From positions 62,001 to 126,000 of the forward strand of contig JANQGM010000017.1 of the NCBI GenBank assembly GCA_028277345.1: 64,000 nt of DNA, written 5' to 3'. Both the position numbers and the translations under genes were made by a program. The DNA is from Candidatus Bipolaricaulota bacterium (GTDB lineage: Bacteria; Bipolaricaulota; Bipolaricaulia; UBA7950; UBA9294). The notes beneath the pieces were generated by a model. The model ran no database searches and was not told the DNA's origin. It was given only the letters and a program-made list of their open reading frames with translations. Below, piece after piece: positions 17,484-27,444 of the stretch. The first letter of the stretch is position 1; every line of letters begins with the position of its first letter.

Positions 17484-18294
17484 GCGCGTTGTTCTCATCC
17501 ACGTACAGAACCTTGAGCGTGAAACCGTGTACTTCAATGCCGGAGCGCTGAATCTCCAGGTTGGAGACACCTGCGTTGTCGAGCATGGCGGGCTCCGATT
17601 GGGCGTCCTCATGGGCGAACTCGAAGCCGGTGAAGGGTTGAGCGAGCAGTTGGAGAATGTCGTGAGAATGGCGTCGCCATCGGATATCGAGACCTATCGC
17701 TACAACCAGGCGGACGCGGAACGTATTCTCTCTTCCACTCGCGAGGTCATCGCGCATCATGAGCTTCCCATGCATCTGGTCGCCGCCGAATATACGTTGG
17801 ATCGCAAGCAATTGCGCATCTATTTCACGGCCCCGCATCGTGTCGATTTTCGCGCCCTGCTGCGCGATTTGGCGAGCCGCTTCGGCACGCGGATCGAGCT
17901 ACGACAGATGGGCGCGCGCGATGAAGCGCGCATCAAGGGGGGCCTGGGACGTTGCGGCCTTGAGATCTGTTGTCATCGTTTCCTTCGAGAGACCAATCCG
18001 GTCCCCATGGAGATGGCCTACGACCAGGAATTGTTCGTCTCTCCGGAGCGCATCACCGGCGCCTGTGGGCGATTGATGTGCTGCCTCGCCTATGAACATG
18101 AAGCCTACCAACAAGAACTGGCCGGGTTCCCGAAACTCGGCGCACAGATCGAATGGAACGAAAAGAGGGGCAAGCTGATCTCGCACAACATCTTCCGGAA
18201 GACCGTCACCCTATTGACCAATGATCGCGAGCGTTTGGAAGTGAATGTCTCGGAGATCAAGGTGTTGCGTCCGGGGAAGAAGCGCCGTCGATAA
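17473..18294 (+). CDS. yaaT: PSP1-domain protein YaaT/RicT
   Basis: 273 residues, start ATG 17473 with AAGGAGAGGG upstream. The PSP1 domain occupies most of the protein, and the conserved cysteine set GRCGLEICC and CGRLMCC is intact; in Bacillus RicT these bind an [4Fe-4S] cluster in a complex with YlbF and YmcA that promotes RNase Y cleavage. It overlaps holB upstream and its last 38 nt overlap the end of the convergent hflX gene. Confidence 0.92.
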   Translation: MTAKRVVLIHVQNLERETVYFNAGALNLQVGDTCVVEHGGLRLGVLMGELEAGEGLSEQLENVVRMASPSDIETYRYNQADAERILSSTREVIAHHELPMHLVAAEYTLDRKQLRIYFTAPHRVDFRALLRDLASRFGTRIELRQMGARDEARIKGGLGRCGLEICCHRFLRETNPVPMEMAYDQELFVSPERITGACGRLMCCLAYEHEAYQQELAGFPKLGAQIEWNEKRGKLISHNIFRKTVTLLTNDRERLEVNVSEIKVLRPGKKRRR

Positions 18295-19615
18295 GCTCAG
18301 CGCCAACCTCTTGGAGCGCTCTCCATTCATCGCTGGACAACGATGCCTCGACCCGTGCCCCCGATTCCGAGTACTCGATGATGGTCGCTCGATCAGCCGA
18401 TGCATAGGGATGGAGCGCGTAGACCGCCTCGTGAGGCAGACAAAAGGCGTAGTCCCTCGCCTTTGGGAACAATCGCGAAGCAATAATCTCGCGTAAATCA
18501 TCAAGGTGCGTTCCCCGTTTCGCCGAGATCTGGATTCCGTCGGCATCGACAGGCAGACCGTTTTCGCAACGATCCATCTTGTTCATGACCGTCAGCATCG
18601 GAGGGCGCCCATCCTGGCCTTGGAAGACTTCGGAATCCAGGGTATCCATCACCGCACGGATGTCGGATTCCCAGGATGGTTTTGATGCATCGACGACATG
18701 CAACAGAAGGTCGGCCGTGCGCGCGGCTTCCAAGGTGGCTGCAAAGGCGGGCACGAGGTCGTGCGGCAAGTCCTGAATGAAGCCGACCGTATCGGAAATC
18801 AAGACCGGACGCCCCGGGATGATCTCCGTTCGCCGAACCCGTGTATCGAGCGTTGCAAAGAGCTTATCCTCGACAAAGACCTCGGAGTCGCTCAATCGGT
18901 TCAGCAACGTTGACTTCCCGCTGTTCGTATATCCGATGAGCGCAATCTCACGCAGATCGGACTGAGAACGCTTGTGCCTGCGGACGGCGCGCTCTCCCGC
19001 CGTCTTCTTGAGCCGCTTCTCCAGGAAATGAATGCGTCTGTAGATCTTGTTGCGATCCAATTCCAACTGGGTTTCCCCTGGGCCACGCGTTCCCACGCCG
19101 CCCACCGCGCGTCCGCCGGCCCTTGTGAGTGCGGCTCCCCATCCGCGAAGCCGGGGAAGCAGGTAGTGGAGCTGAGCCAACTCGACTTGTAGTCTGGCTT
19201 CCTTTGTCGCCGCTCGCTGGGCGAAGATATCCATGATGAGTTGAGTCCGATCGACCACTTTCCGATTGAGGGCGGTTTCCAGGTTTCGTGCCTGAGCCGG
19301 CCGAAGCTCCTCGTTAAAAATGATCACATCGGCCTCCAACTCTGATGCAGCCGCTCTGAGTTCGTCGATCTTCCCACGGCCAATGAAGGTCGCGGGATGC
19401 GGTCGAGGCCGCCGCTGTACGATGACGGCGAGCGTTGGAATTCCGGCTGTATCCGCGAGGAGCTCCAACTCACGTAGAGATTCTTCTTCCTCTGCCTCCA
19501 ACCCATAGAGAATACCGACAAGAATGGCCTGCTCCGTGCCCAACACGCGAGCGCGAAGTCCGAGGCGATCTTCAACAAGCTGTTGTTCTTTAGGACGACG
19601 CTTCTCGTCGTTCAA
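18257..19615 (-). CDS. hflX: Ribosome-associated GTPase HflX
   Basis: 452 residues. The N-terminal HflX domain (TFIGRGKIDEL, VDRTQLIMDIFAQRA), a glycine-rich linker GVGTRGPGETQLE and the G domain (G1 IGYTNSGKSTLL, G3 SDTVGFIQDLP, G4 NKMD) are complete. HflX splits stalled or hibernating 70S ribosomes. The start lies inside the 3' end of murA (26-nt overlap), making it the last gene of the operon that begins with the glycosyltransferase. Its 3' end runs 38 nt into the convergent yaaT. Confidence 0.96.
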   Translation of the reverse strand: MNDEKRRPKEQQLVEDRLGLRARVLGTEQAILVGILYGLEAEEEESLRELELLADTAGIPTLAVIVQRRPRPHPATFIGRGKIDELRAAASELEADVIIFNEELRPAQARNLETALNRKVVDRTQLIMDIFAQRAATKEARLQVELAQLHYLLPRLRGWGAALTRAGGRAVGGVGTRGPGETQLELDRNKIYRRIHFLEKRLKKTAGERAVRRHKRSQSDLREIALIGYTNSGKSTLLNRLSDSEVFVEDKLFATLDTRVRRTEIIPGRPVLISDTVGFIQDLPHDLVPAFAATLEAARTADLLLHVVDASKPSWESDIRAVMDTLDSEVFQGQDGRPPMLTVMNKMDRCENGLPVDADGIQISAKRGTHLDDLREIIASRLFPKARDYAFCLPHEAVYALHPYASADRATIIEYSESGARVEASLSSDEWRALQEVGAELIDGASSPDATP

Positions 19616-20846
19616 CGCTGGCTCCTAATGCGCGTAGTTTTTCGACCAAATGACCGTGCCCACGGTCAATATGCAGCAGCCCGGTGACCGATGTCGTCCC
19701 GGATGCGGCAAGCCCCGCCAACACCAACGCCGCGCCTCCGCGGATATCGGGAGCTTCCACCTCGCATCCGCGCAGCCCGTCAACCCCTTGTATCGACAGG
19801 GTCCGACCATCCTGCACGATCTTGGCGCCCATTCGGCAAAGGGAGTGGACATAGGCAAACCGCCGCTCGAACACCGCTTCAGTCAGCTGACTCACTCCGG
19901 TTCCCAGCGTCAAGCAAGCGGCAAAAGGAGGATGCAAATCTGTTGGGAACCCGGGATACGGAGCCGTCTCCACCGCGATGGGGGACGGCCGCGGCTCCGC
20001 GTCGATCTCGATGCTTCCGTCACCCGATGAGATCGTGGCACCGGTTTTGCGCAACGTGTGCAAGAACGCTTGGAGATGATCAGGCCGCGCCGGCGAAACG
20101 TTCACGCGCCCGCCCGTGATGGCACCGGCCAACAGCATCGTTCCCGCTTCCATCCGATCGGGAATCAGCGTATGTTCGGCGCCCGTGAGTTCGGTCTTCC
20201 CTTGGATGCGGATGATCCTGTCCTCGACGCATAGTTCCGCGCCCATGGCTGTGAGAAGATCGAGGAGGTCGAGTACTTCAGGCTCGACGGCCGCGTTCGT
20301 GATCCGCGTTTCACCCTTGGCAAGACAGGCCGCCATCACGAGTTGCTCCGTCGCTCCAACCGAGGGAAATGGCAAGTCAATGTGCGCACCCTCCAGTCGA
20401 TCGGCCACCACCTCGACAACACCGCCACGCTCGGTTAGGCGGGCGCCAAGCTGTCGCAGTCCGCTCAAGTGCAAGTCCACGGGCCGGGCACCGATCGCGC
20501 AACCTCCTGGCAGCGGCACGATGGCGCGCCCCAGACGCGCCACGAGCGGTCCCAGGACAAGGAAAGACGCCCGCATCTGGCGAACCGAGTAGGCGTTGGC
20601 CTCTTCGGACAAGCATCCTCCACTGGCGATCACGACGTCCGAGTCGTTTCGCACAACCCGCTTCCCAAGGGCCCCCAAGGTATAGAGAATGGTGCTGATG
20701 TCACGAAGCTGAGGAACCGAATGCAGGATAACGGCCTCTTCGGTAAGCAACGAGGCGATGCACGCGGGCAACGCTGCATTCTTGGCGCCGCTGATGGAAA
20801 CCGTGCCCGACAGGGGGCGTCCGCCTTCGATCACCAGTGAACTCAT
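19590..20846 (-). CDS. murA: UDP-N-acetylglucosamine 1-carboxyvinyltransferase
   Basis: 418 residues, full length. SGAKNAALP (19-27, with the substrate-binding Lys22 and Asn23) and PLPGGCAIGARPVD with catalytic Cys116 are intact, so it should be fosfomycin-sensitive. MurA transfers enolpyruvate to UDP-GlcNAc, the first committed step of peptidoglycan. It starts 3 nt after the M23 gene stop. Confidence 0.97.
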   Translation of the reverse strand: MSSLVIEGGRPLSGTVSISGAKNAALPACIASLLTEEAVILHSVPQLRDISTILYTLGALGKRVVRNDSDVVIASGGCLSEEANAYSVRQMRASFLVLGPLVARLGRAIVPLPGGCAIGARPVDLHLSGLRQLGARLTERGGVVEVVADRLEGAHIDLPFPSVGATEQLVMAACLAKGETRITNAAVEPEVLDLLDLLTAMGAELCVEDRIIRIQGKTELTGAEHTLIPDRMEAGTMLLAGAITGGRVNVSPARPDHLQAFLHTLRKTGATISSGDGSIEIDAEPRPSPIAVETAPYPGFPTDLHPPFAACLTLGTGVSQLTEAVFERRFAYVHSLCRMGAKIVQDGRTLSIQGVDGLRGCEVEAPDIRGGAALVLAGLAASGTTSVTGLLHIDRGHGHLVEKLRALGASVERREASS

Positions 20847-20849
20847 GAA

Positions 20850-21848
20850 CTAGGGAAGATAGCGCTCAGGGTCGATGGGATATTCGCGATTGCGAAGCTC
20901 GAAGTGCAGGTGCGGGCCAGACGATATTCCGGTGTTCCCAGACTGGGCAATGGCTTGTCCCATTTCCACGTACTGCCCCGCAAACACAAAGGTGTCGGCA
21001 AGGTGTCCGTAAAGGCTGTAGAACCCATTCTCATGTTCAATGATGAGCAGGTTGCCGTACCCCGGTTCTTCGCCATAAGAATAGACTTCGCCGCTGGCGG
21101 TCGCATGAACCGTTGTTCCTTCCGGGACATCGTAATCGACCCCATCGTGATGATGCCGATTGCCGAGCACAGGATGGACGCGCCATCCGAAACCGGAGAC
21201 CATCTCCCCTTCAAGCGGCCGGATGAATTGTGAATCGACCCCACGGGACAGCGAAACGGCGTTGTTCCAGAATGAGGTCGTTACCCCGGGAATCAGCACT
21301 CGATCGCCGGCAAAGATCGTTGAGTTCGGGTTCAAGTCGTTGGCCTCCGTCAGCGTCTCCACAGGCACGGCATACGATCGTGCAATATCGGTCAGCGTTT
21401 GGCCGGGTTGGATGACATGAACGATCCCTTCCGAAGAGGCGTAGAGGACTTGCCCGGGTTGAAGCGCTTCGCCGCCGAACAACCGGTTGCTGGCCAACAG
21501 ATTGGATACCGATACACCGAGGGCGGTCGCCACATCGGCGATCGATTCCCCATCGTCCACCGTGTGCGTCGTGAATCGATCCGAACGGCCGTCCGCCACG
21601 CCGTCATCGATCACCGGGTCATCGACAACGGGCGTCGTTGTTCCGTCGTCCGTGACAACGCCGTCGTCAACAGGATCGGCTGTGCCGCCGTCATCGATCA
21701 CCACCAAGGGATCGTCCCGACGCGTGCATCCTGAACGAAGCAAAAGTGGGATGAGGACAATGGCCACAAGAACAAGCACGGCAATGGCGACTCGATCTCG
21801 GCGGATCGGCTTCTTGTTCGAGGTGCGGTACCCTGTTGGTCTAGTCAC
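20850..21848 (-). CDS. Membrane-anchored LysM/M23 peptidoglycan endopeptidase
   Basis: 332 residues. A basic N-terminus and one transmembrane helix (about 22-39) are followed by an Asp/Val/Thr-rich low-complexity linker (45-95), two LysM repeats (about 96-145 and 150-195) and a C-terminal M23 domain with zinc ligands in HHHDGVDYD and HLHFEL. Ligands are complete, so it is likely an active DD-endopeptidase rather than an EnvC-type activator. The gene overlaps rho by 8 nt and precedes murA, giving a wall-related block within the operon. Confidence 0.93.
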   Translation of the reverse strand: MTRPTGYRTSNKKPIRRDRVAIAVLVLVAIVLIPLLLRSGCTRRDDPLVVIDDGGTADPVDDGVVTDDGTTTPVVDDPVIDDGVADGRSDRFTTHTVDDGESIADVATALGVSVSNLLASNRLFGGEALQPGQVLYASSEGIVHVIQPGQTLTDIARSYAVPVETLTEANDLNPNSTIFAGDRVLIPGVTTSFWNNAVSLSRGVDSQFIRPLEGEMVSGFGWRVHPVLGNRHHHDGVDYDVPEGTTVHATASGEVYSYGEEPGYGNLLIIEHENGFYSLYGHLADTFVFAGQYVEMGQAIAQSGNTGISSGPHLHFELRNREYPIDPERYLP

Positions 21849-23091
21849 TCTTCATCAACTCGAGGAACTGATCGTTGTCCTTTGTCGCCTCCATCTTTCC
21901 CTTGACGAATTCCATCGCCGCCAGTGGATCGTTCAAATCTCCCATCATCTTACGTAGGATCCATACGCTGTTCAATTCCTTCTCGCCCAACAGCAGGTTT
22001 TCTTTTCGCGTCGCCGACTGTTCGATGTCAATGGCTGGGAACGTTCGCTTGTTGGCGAGGGTGCGATCGAGGATCAATTGCATGTTTCCCGTTCCCTTGA
22101 ACTCCTCGAACACGACTTGATCCAACTTGCTCCCCGTATCCACGAGCGCGGTGGCGATAATCGTTAGGCTGCCGCCGTTTTCCATGTTCCTCGCTGCGCC
22201 AAAGAACTCCTTCGGCTTATACAGCGCCGTGGGATCCATACCCCCGGAGAGCAGTTTCCCGGAGGCGGGAATGGACAGATTGTAAGCACGGGCCAGGCGG
22301 GTAATGGAGTCCATCAAGATGACGACATCGTGCCCCAACTCGACCAACCGCTTCGCGCGCTCGGTAACCAGTTCGGCGATGCGCGTGTGATGCTTGGGCT
22401 CCATATCGAACGTTGCCGCCACCACCTCGCCGGAAGCGATCGACCGGCTAAAGTCCGTCACTTCTTCCGGGCGCTCGTCCACCAGAAGGACGAAGAGCTT
22501 GATATCGGGATGATTGGCATTTAACCCATTGGCAATCTGCTTGAGTAGCGTCGTCTTTCCCGCCATCGGCGGCGAGACGATGAGCCCTCGCTGGCCTTTT
22601 CCGATAGGACAGAACAGGTCAATAATGCGCGTCGCGATCTCATCGGAATCATGCTCAAGATGCAGCAGTTCATCCGGATGAAGCGGTGTAAGATCTCGAA
22701 AGCGAACGCGCCGTCGAGACTGATCGGGATCGCCTCCATTGATCGAATCCGCCTTGAGCAAAGCGAAATAGCGCTCGTCATTCTTCGGCGCCCGAATCGC
22801 TCCCGTGACCAGATCTCCAGCGCGAAGCGCCAATCGCTTGATTTGCGAAGGCGAGACGTACACATCCGTGCGCGCCGGCAAACTCGTTTTTCCACGTAGG
22901 AAGCCATAGCCATCGGGATGCAATTCAAGGACGCCGTCCGTAAAACGCAATTCATCCGTTTTCGCCACATGCGCCATGATGGCGCGCAGCAGATCGTCTC
23001 GGCCGGCATGTTTGTGGTTCTTGAGTTCGAATCCCTCGGAGATCGTATAGAGCTCTTCAAGCGTTTTGTCTTGCAGTTCCCGTACTTCCAT
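21841..23091 (-). CDS. rho: Transcription termination factor Rho
   Basis: 416 residues. An N-terminal Rho domain (1-45), the OB-fold RNA-binding GYGFLR (61-66) and the RecA-type ATPase with P-loop SPPMAGKTT (173-181), Walker [17 protein letters not shown] and the arginine-finger region are present. No insertion domain. Length is typical. It sits between the exchanger (11 nt) and the M23 gene (8-nt overlap). Confidence 0.97.
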   Translation of the reverse strand: MEVRELQDKTLEELYTISEGFELKNHKHAGRDDLLRAIMAHVAKTDELRFTDGVLELHPDGYGFLRGKTSLPARTDVYVSPSQIKRLALRAGDLVTGAIRAPKNDERYFALLKADSINGGDPDQSRRRVRFRDLTPLHPDELLHLEHDSDEIATRIIDLFCPIGKGQRGLIVSPPMAGKTTLLKQIANGLNANHPDIKLFVLLVDERPEEVTDFSRSIASGEVVAATFDMEPKHHTRIAELVTERAKRLVELGHDVVILMDSITRLARAYNLSIPASGKLLSGGMDPTALYKPKEFFGAARNMENGGSLTIIATALVDTGSKLDQVVFEEFKGTGNMQLILDRTLANKRTFPAIDIEQSATRKENLLLGEKELNSVWILRKMMGDLNDPLAAMEFVKGKMEATKDNDQFLELMKSD

Positions 23092-23102
23092 ACCTCATCA
23101 CC

Positions 23103-24101
23103 TCAAAGCTGAATCCCTCTGCTAATAATCAATACTGTGGCCCCTAAATAGGCCAGCCAAAGGAACACGGAATCGACGCCAACGCCAAAGACCTTCCGGC
23201 GCGATCGCGCTCCAATCGAAATCATCGCAATGATGGCAAGCACAATGCCGCAAAGCGCAACAATCAGCTGATCCGTTTCCCCGCCGCGCAACCCCGACAG
23301 GATCGACCCTGATCGAAAGGCCGAGTCGGCGAAGAAGATCGTCAAGATGTTGAACATGTTCGATCCGAACAGGTTCCCGACGATCATGTCGTAGGCGCCG
23401 ATGCGCAAGGCGCCGATCGATGTCGCCAACTCCGGCAGCGAAGTCACGATGGCCACCAGGAAAGCACCCATGAACGACGCCGACAATCCCGTTGACAACG
23501 AGATTGCCTTACTGGACCGAATCAAGAAGATGCCCGAGATAATGACAACGACAGCACAGATGGCGAATCCCAGGATCGCCTTCTGCAGGGTCATCGGCTC
23601 GGACGTCGCCTCTTCGATTTCCACCTGCTTCTTCTCTTCATGAAAGAGCAAGAACACCCCGGCAACGTATCCAACAAGAATGAGCCAACTGAAGGGGCTG
23701 ATTCCCAACCAGGTCATCGGCGACCCAATCACCATGCCCAATGCTGCGAACAGGGTGAGCAGAACGGCGACGCTGGCACTCAAAACATGATACGTTCGCA
23801 CCTTCAGCAAGAAGGGGCCTTTTCCAAGAAGGAGCACATCCAAGACGGCGATAATCACCACATTGAACAGGTTGCTTCCAAAGGCATTACCCAGCGCGAT
23901 GTTGGGGGCATCGATCAGTCCGCCCGTTACCGTCGTCGTCATTTCGGGGATGGACGTCAAGGTCGCCAGGAACAACAATCCGATCCACCCTTGGCCGATT
24001 CCTGTGTGCCTTCCGATCGCTTCGCCAAATGGCGCTAGGCGGATTCCGGCAAGGATAATCGCCGTGGAAGACAGCAAGAAAAACAGCCAATGCCAGATCA
24101 T
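23103..24101 (-). CDS. Sodium/calcium exchanger family protein
   Basis: 332 residues, about 10 transmembrane helices, ATG with ACAGGAG upstream. Two Na_Ca_ex repeats carry inverted copies of the signature, GNAFGSNLFN (first half) and GNLFGSNMFN (second half), each preceded by the acidic region TSIPEMTTT and TSLPELATS. This is the YrbG/CaX-type K-independent exchanger in the cytoplasmic membrane. Cotranscribed with rho by spacing; no functional link is obvious. Confidence 0.93.
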   Translation of the reverse strand: MIWHWLFFLLSSTAIILAGIRLAPFGEAIGRHTGIGQGWIGLLFLATLTSIPEMTTTVTGGLIDAPNIALGNAFGSNLFNVVIIAVLDVLLLGKGPFLLKVRTYHVLSASVAVLLTLFAALGMVIGSPMTWLGISPFSWLILVGYVAGVFLLFHEEKKQVEIEEATSEPMTLQKAILGFAICAVVVIISGIFLIRSSKAISLSTGLSASFMGAFLVAIVTSLPELATSIGALRIGAYDMIVGNLFGSNMFNILTIFFADSAFRSGSILSGLRGGETDQLIVALCGIVLAIIAMISIGARSRRKVFGVGVDSVFLWLAYLGATVLIISRGIQL

Positions 24102-24168
24102 AGATCTCCTGTCGTACTGAATTTGTCGTTGCCGACAGCGGGCAGAATCACCCGATCGAAACGAACGC

Positions 24169-24822
24169 TCAGATGCGCAGTTTCTTGAACAACCATTTGG
24201 CCATGTGACCGTACATCTTTAACCGGTCGATCACGCCCTGTTTGAAGCCGCGCTTTTCTTCTTTCAGAACGTGAGTCACACCCTCCAGCTTGATGTAGTC
24301 TTGAGCCCAATCCTCTTTGGACGCCAAACGAGAAAGCGCGAACTCAATGCCGAAATCCACTTCCTCGACCTCCTCGTCGACGCATTGCTTGGCGCGCTCC
24401 CAGTGCTTGCGCGTTAGGATTCGCTGGCCGGACGCATAAGGATTGATTTTCTGGGCGATGTCCGTGTATTTCCGCCCATTGGAAAATACACCGACAGCCA
24501 TGTCCAAGTTCATGTCCTGATACGAGCGAATCAGCTTATCAACGTGTGCTGTCGTAAGCCCGACCAAGTCGGCGTCCAGGAACATAAACGTGTCGTTCTT
24601 GGCGATTGCCACGCCTTGATCCAGCGCAGCCGCCTTGCCGCAATTTTCCGGCAATTCAACCACACGAACTGGAAATAGCCGGGCTTCGTCTGCTGTCCCG
24701 TCGTTGGAGCCATCATCAACGACAATCACATCGTCAACGCGTTCACTGGCGACCACCGGACGCAACACAGAGCTTATTCGCCCAGCCTCATTGTATGCGG
24801 GTACCACCACGGAAATGCCCAT
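24169..24822 (-). CDS. Family 2 glycosyltransferase
   Basis: 217 residues. The N-terminal VVVPAYNEAGRI, the VDDGSNDGT nucleotide-binding motif and the FLDADL (DXD) metal motif define a GT-A fold of the GT2 family. There is no transmembrane segment, but the basic C-terminus (KWLFKKLRI) could associate with the membrane, as in dolichyl-phosphate-type transferases. It is the first gene of the operon that continues to hflX. Donor and acceptor are unknown. Confidence 0.92.
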   Translation of the reverse strand: MGISVVVPAYNEAGRISSVLRPVVASERVDDVIVVDDGSNDGTADEARLFPVRVVELPENCGKAAALDQGVAIAKNDTFMFLDADLVGLTTAHVDKLIRSYQDMNLDMAVGVFSNGRKYTDIAQKINPYASGQRILTRKHWERAKQCVDEEVEEVDFGIEFALSRLASKEDWAQDYIKLEGVTHVLKEEKRGFKQGVIDRLKMYGHMAKWLFKKLRI

Positions 24823-24876
24823 TAGATTAGCTGGAACGGAAAACCACTTCTTTCTTTAGTCTCCGTACGTCGACCT

Positions 24877-24905
24877 ATTGTAGCCCTTGTACACGTCACC
24901 GTCAA
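24877..24905 (-). promoter_or_regulatory. Promoter of the GT2-rho-murA-hflX operon
   Basis: Minus-strand TTGACG (24905-24900), a 17-nt spacer and TACAAT (24882-24877), about 55 nt upstream of the glycosyltransferase start. This is the best sigma-70-type match in this part of the window. Confidence 0.8.
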
Positions 24906-24945
24906 TTCTGAATTGCATGTGCGCCGTTTTCATCATTTCGAGGGG

Positions 24946-27444
24946 CTAGGGCGCGCGGTTGAACCACTCCGCTGCATCATCAAGCAAGGCCGCTTCGCTC
25001 GTGACAACGTCAACAGGAACGGGCAAGGATCGCGCAAACAACCTCCCATAGCCACGCGTCACGATGCGTTGATCGGTGAGCAAAACCAGTCCGTGATCCC
25101 CAATCGTGCGGATGAGCCGTCCGACGCCTTGTCTCAGCTTGAGCCCCGCCAACGGAATCGACAAATCGACAAACGGATCCCGTCCCAGTCGACTCAATCG
25201 TTCGCCCATCGCCGCCAACACAGGGTCCGTCGGAACCGGAAACGGCAGGCGTGTAACCAGGACGATCTCCAGTTCATCGCCCGGAAAGTCAACGCCCTCC
25301 CAAAACGACTCCGTTCCCAACAACCAAATCGGAGACGGCGAACGCTTGAATCGTTCAATCAGCGCCGTCCTGGAGACATCGCCTTGCACGAGCGTCGGAG
25401 GATCGTCCCTCATTTCGCGCTGGACGGCCTGCATCATGGCATAGGACGTAAACAAGGCCAACCCTTTCCTCCCTAGACGTTGGGACAGTCCACCGATCAG
25501 TTCCGCCAACGCCTGCGTGTAGGGCTCCAACTCGCCGTGCGCGGGGGGGAGGAAGCGTGGAACAACGATGCGCATGCGCTGTTCGTACTCAAACGGACTC
25601 TCAGCGATCAACGGCTGAAGTGGGAACGCCTCATCGGACAATCCGATCGAGCGGCAGAGGAAATCGAAGTCGCCTCCGAGGGAGAGTGTTGCTGAGGTCA
25701 ATACAAGCGCCTTGAGACGAGGGTAGAGCAGTTTTTCCAAGAAGGGGGCGACATCGAGGGGTGTAGCTTGGAACACGAGGGCACGCGTTGCCCGCTCGTA
25801 CCAATGAACCGTATTGTCCGAAGGCGGAGAAGAGAGAGCCTCAACCGTCTCCCGAAGCGCTTGAACTGTGCGGATATAGCCTTCAAGTTCCTTGAGCGGC
25901 TCGTCCTCTTCCAGATGATCGGAAAGTCGATCCAGCGCATCCTCCAGTTGCGTAAGTAGAATGGGGGATTCTCCGATTTCCTCCGACAGTTCGGTCAAGG
26001 CATTGAACGCGGCCCGACGTTCATCAGGCAGGTTTTCCGCGAACTGGCGAAAGGCCGTTCCCGTAAGGATCCGGAGCTTGCTCAGCAGATCCTCCACCCG
26101 TTGACGCGCGTCCGTTGCGCCGACAAACGGCGTTCGATTCAGCCAACCCCGATTCCTCCGCGCCGTGGGTGCGAGGTCATCCGCCAATCGGAGGAACGAG
26201 CGCTCGGTCAATCGCCGCGTGAAGGCCGCCCGCGCGACCGCCTCCAAGGTGTGCGCCTCATCCACAACCAGATGGGTGTATTTCCCGAGAATGACATTGT
26301 CGACAGCCAAATCGGAAAGCAACAACGAGTGATTCACGACAACGAGATCCGCCTTCCGCGCGCGGCGCCGTGCCTGAACAGAGAAACACTCTTCGCCGTA
26401 CGGACAGAATAGGCCCGTGCAGTGGTGTGCAGAATCGTAAAGCCGGGGCCACAAGGCGCGGGATTCAGGATCGGATTGAAAGGCGTTGTTCTCCTCAATA
26501 TCTCCGGTTTCGGTTTCCGAGAGCCATCGAATCAGCGGGGCCAGCGAGGGCAACAGGGCATCCCGCTCCAAGCTCTCCGTGAGCTCGCCGATAAGCGCTT
26601 GCCATCGTCGAAAACACAGGTAATTCTCTCTTCCCTTCAGAAGGGCGATATCGAGGTCCGGCGCCAGGTGCCGGATCAAGAACGGCAGGTCCTCTCCATA
26701 CAGCTGCTCCTGCAGCTGCCGGGTTCGAGTCGAGATCATGATCCGATCCGAGGGATTTGCCTTCAAATGAAGGAGCGCGGGAATCAGATAGGCGAAGGTC
26801 TTCCCCGTCCCCGGCCCCGCTTCGACAAGCGCGGCCTCTCCATCGCGCAACGCCTTTTCCACGGCGTACGCCATCTTGAGCTGCCCGCTCCTCACCTCGA
26901 ACGTGCCAAATGCGCGTCCAATCGGGCCGTCCATTGCAAACGCTTCGTCAAGCGATTCGACTGATACGCTGTTGCCCGCCTCCCCATCGCCCGCTGCCTC
27001 CTCGGGCGCAGACTGCTCGGGAACCGGAAGCAACAGCAAGTGATTGAGAAGACCCGCCGTCGGCTCGGGCAAGACCTGTGCCAGCAAGGCGAGGGCTTGC
27101 CGGTCGAGGCCCTCGGCCTCATGAAGAAGCCCCTCAAGAATGCGAGCGAAACGCTCCGGCTCCGATGCAGTCACTGGAATCTCCAATGCGTCGGCAATGG
27201 CGCCTACGCGGTGTTCTGCCTGTCCCGGCAACAGCGCGCGAGCCAATGTTCGAAGGTTCACCGTACGGTCGTCGTCCGTGAAACGCCTCGCAGCGTCCGG
27301 AAAGCGCAATCGGAGAAGCCCTGGGGCCGCATCTTCGTCCGAGAGAACGGCTCGATGTTCGACATCGTAGAGGACAGTGGATTCATCGCCATCAATCCAC
27401 ACCTTGGCAAGCCCAAGTTCCTCCCAGGAGAACGACATCGGCAC
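24946..27444 (-). CDS. DinG/XPD-like superfamily 2 DNA helicase with Fe-S motif
   Basis: 832 residues from GTG 27444, which overlaps the last base of the CBS gene stop (ATG 27438 is an alternative). The first 190 residues are a divergent N-terminal extension with no recognised domain. Walker A EAGPGTGKTFAY, then four cysteines (NYLCFRRW; HHCTGLFCPYGEEC) in the XPD-type [4Fe-4S] position, the DEAH box VVDEAHTLEA, and C-terminal motifs including GTESFWEGVDF and QGVGRLIRT complete the helicase core. Such enzymes unwind 5'-3' forked or R-loop DNA in repair. Last gene of the miaB operon. Confidence 0.92.
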   Translation of the reverse strand: MPMSFSWEELGLAKVWIDGDESTVLYDVEHRAVLSDEDAAPGLLRLRFPDAARRFTDDDRTVNLRTLARALLPGQAEHRVGAIADALEIPVTASEPERFARILEGLLHEAEGLDRQALALLAQVLPEPTAGLLNHLLLLPVPEQSAPEEAAGDGEAGNSVSVESLDEAFAMDGPIGRAFGTFEVRSGQLKMAYAVEKALRDGEAALVEAGPGTGKTFAYLIPALLHLKANPSDRIMISTRTRQLQEQLYGEDLPFLIRHLAPDLDIALLKGRENYLCFRRWQALIGELTESLERDALLPSLAPLIRWLSETETGDIEENNAFQSDPESRALWPRLYDSAHHCTGLFCPYGEECFSVQARRRARKADLVVVNHSLLLSDLAVDNVILGKYTHLVVDEAHTLEAVARAAFTRRLTERSFLRLADDLAPTARRNRGWLNRTPFVGATDARQRVEDLLSKLRILTGTAFRQFAENLPDERRAAFNALTELSEEIGESPILLTQLEDALDRLSDHLEEDEPLKELEGYIRTVQALRETVEALSSPPSDNTVHWYERATRALVFQATPLDVAPFLEKLLYPRLKALVLTSATLSLGGDFDFLCRSIGLSDEAFPLQPLIAESPFEYEQRMRIVVPRFLPPAHGELEPYTQALAELIGGLSQRLGRKGLALFTSYAMMQAVQREMRDDPPTLVQGDVSRTALIERFKRSPSPIWLLGTESFWEGVDFPGDELEIVLVTRLPFPVPTDPVLAAMGERLSRLGRDPFVDLSIPLAGLKLRQGVGRLIRTIGDHGLVLLTDQRIVTRGYGRLFARSLPVPVDVVTSEAALLDDAAEWFNRAP

